52,136 bases of DNA from Candidatus Thermoflexus sinensis (GTDB lineage: Bacteria > Chloroflexota > Anaerolineae > Thermoflexales > Thermoflexaceae): positions 1 through 52,136 of the forward strand of contig JAEVEY010000155.1 in assembly GCA_016842045.1 (NCBI GenBank). The letters run 5' to 3'. Made by a program: the position numbers and the translations under genes. This document shows, one piece after another, positions 51,694 to 52,136 of this stretch. The first letter of the stretch is position 1. Each line of letters opens with the position of its first letter. The notes below the pieces were generated by a model that made no database searches, was not told the DNA's origin, and saw only the letters and a program-made list of their open reading frames with translations.

Positions 51694-52136
51694 TTATCGC
51701 AATCCGGTGTAGATCGCATTGGCCAGCAGCCGGAAGGTATGAGCTGGATGAGCCCGGAACGTTGGGTTCAGCCCCATCAGTGTGATCTCCGCTGCGCCGG
51801 CAGAGCGGTGCACGACGATTGGCTGACCGGCGGCGCCGCTGGTTTCCCAGGATCGCCAGAATCCGGAGACAAAGAACGCTCCCTCGCTCAAACGGGCGGA
51901 GACCTCGACCCCGGGTTCCAGCGCAGTAAACCACACCGGGCCATAGACAAAACCATGGCTGAGGACCGGATACTGAGCGGAGATCGGATCCTGGGGGTTG
52001 TAAATCACCTGAACCACGCCGTTATCGCGGGCTGTACTCATCCGGTAAGTCCCGCTCAGCAACTTGGCGGAGATGGCAAAGGGAACGCCAGTGCGGCCGA
52101 TGCCGATGTAATCCCCGCCTCCGGCGATGAATGCCG
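51694..52136 (-). CDS. C-terminal part of a large exported protein (M14 peptidase-like?), 5' end outside window
   Basis: 147 codons visible, open to the window edge. Begins AFIAGGGDYIGIGRTG and ends FRLLANAIYTGLR. The AGGGDYIGIG stretch and the closing PTFRAHPAHTFRLLANAIY resemble the C-terminal glutamine-amidotransferase-like domain of large zinc-carboxypeptidase-type (M14) proteins in Chloroflexota. The catalytic part is not in the window, so the identification is weak. Stop TAA at 51694-51696. Confidence 0.55.
   Translation of the reverse strand, partial: AFIAGGGDYIGIGRTGVPFAISAKLLSGTYRMSTARDNGVVQVIYNPQDPISAQYPVLSHGFVYGPVWFTALEPGVEVSARLSEGAFFVSGFWRSWETSGAAGQPIVVHRSAGAAEITLMGLNPTFRAHPAHTFRLLANAIYTGLR

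Overview
The window looks like a chromosomal stretch of a GC-rich, probably thermophilic member of the Chloroflexota (a Thermoflexus- or Anaerolineae-like bacterium). This is inferred from high GC, the gene families present (DUF5666 proteins, DUF2085, a Flp-type pilin, lipoprotein-anchored MacAB-like exporter, P1-family peptidase) and the dense palindromic intergenic DNA. No phylogenetic marker was compared, so the taxon is tentative. There is no phage, plasmid, transposase, CRISPR array or rRNA.

Layout. 1-4781: the 5' most of metE (reverse, cut by the window start), a molybdopterin oxidoreductase, a DUF92 membrane protein and a B-box zinc-finger membrane protein. 4782-10569: recN, then a zinc-uptake operon (Fur/Zur regulator, ZnuA-like lipoprotein, ATPase, permease) with a clear promoter and a palindrome at its start point. 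10859-21073: a forward run of envelope genes: response regulator, double-PDZ membrane protein, sensor kinase, haem-binding membrane protein, MacA-like lipoprotein, MacB-like permease, ABC ATPase and a YceI-like lipoprotein. 21142-26033: mfd, tRNA-Arg(TCT), a methyltransferase. 26258-31062: an eIF2B-like protein, a lone 49-residue Flp pilin, two DUF5666-type secreted proteins, an MBL-fold hydrolase and a DUF2085 protein. 31550-38743: PLP enzyme, HAD phosphatase, arginase, antiporter, a phosphoribosyltransferase and a sugar nucleotidyltransferase. 39078-41916: a reverse block hpt, tdk, rpmE, rpmA, rplU and tRNA-Gln(CTG). 42340-52136: a small membrane protein, P1 peptidase, LysM/M23 protein, zinc-ribbon protein, AlbA_2-domain protein, an orphan GAF histidine kinase and the 3' end of a large reverse gene.

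The most unusual feature is in the gaps between genes. Almost every longer gap holds a short (about 90-210 bp) non-coding element with terminal inverted repeats. I separate at least five families by their ends (called R, S, T, U and V here). Inside they share exchangeable hairpin modules: a C-rich hairpin, a hairpin with a CC-GAA-GG apex whose arms differ in sequence but stay paired, and a shared block GGGGGGTGGGGCCATT. Two comparisons show a hairpin inverted relative to otherwise co-oriented element ends, and one element seems to carry the left end of one family and the right end of another. They flank tRNA-Arg on both sides, overlap the tdk stop codon and form the upstream region of several genes. 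No transposase that could move them is present here.
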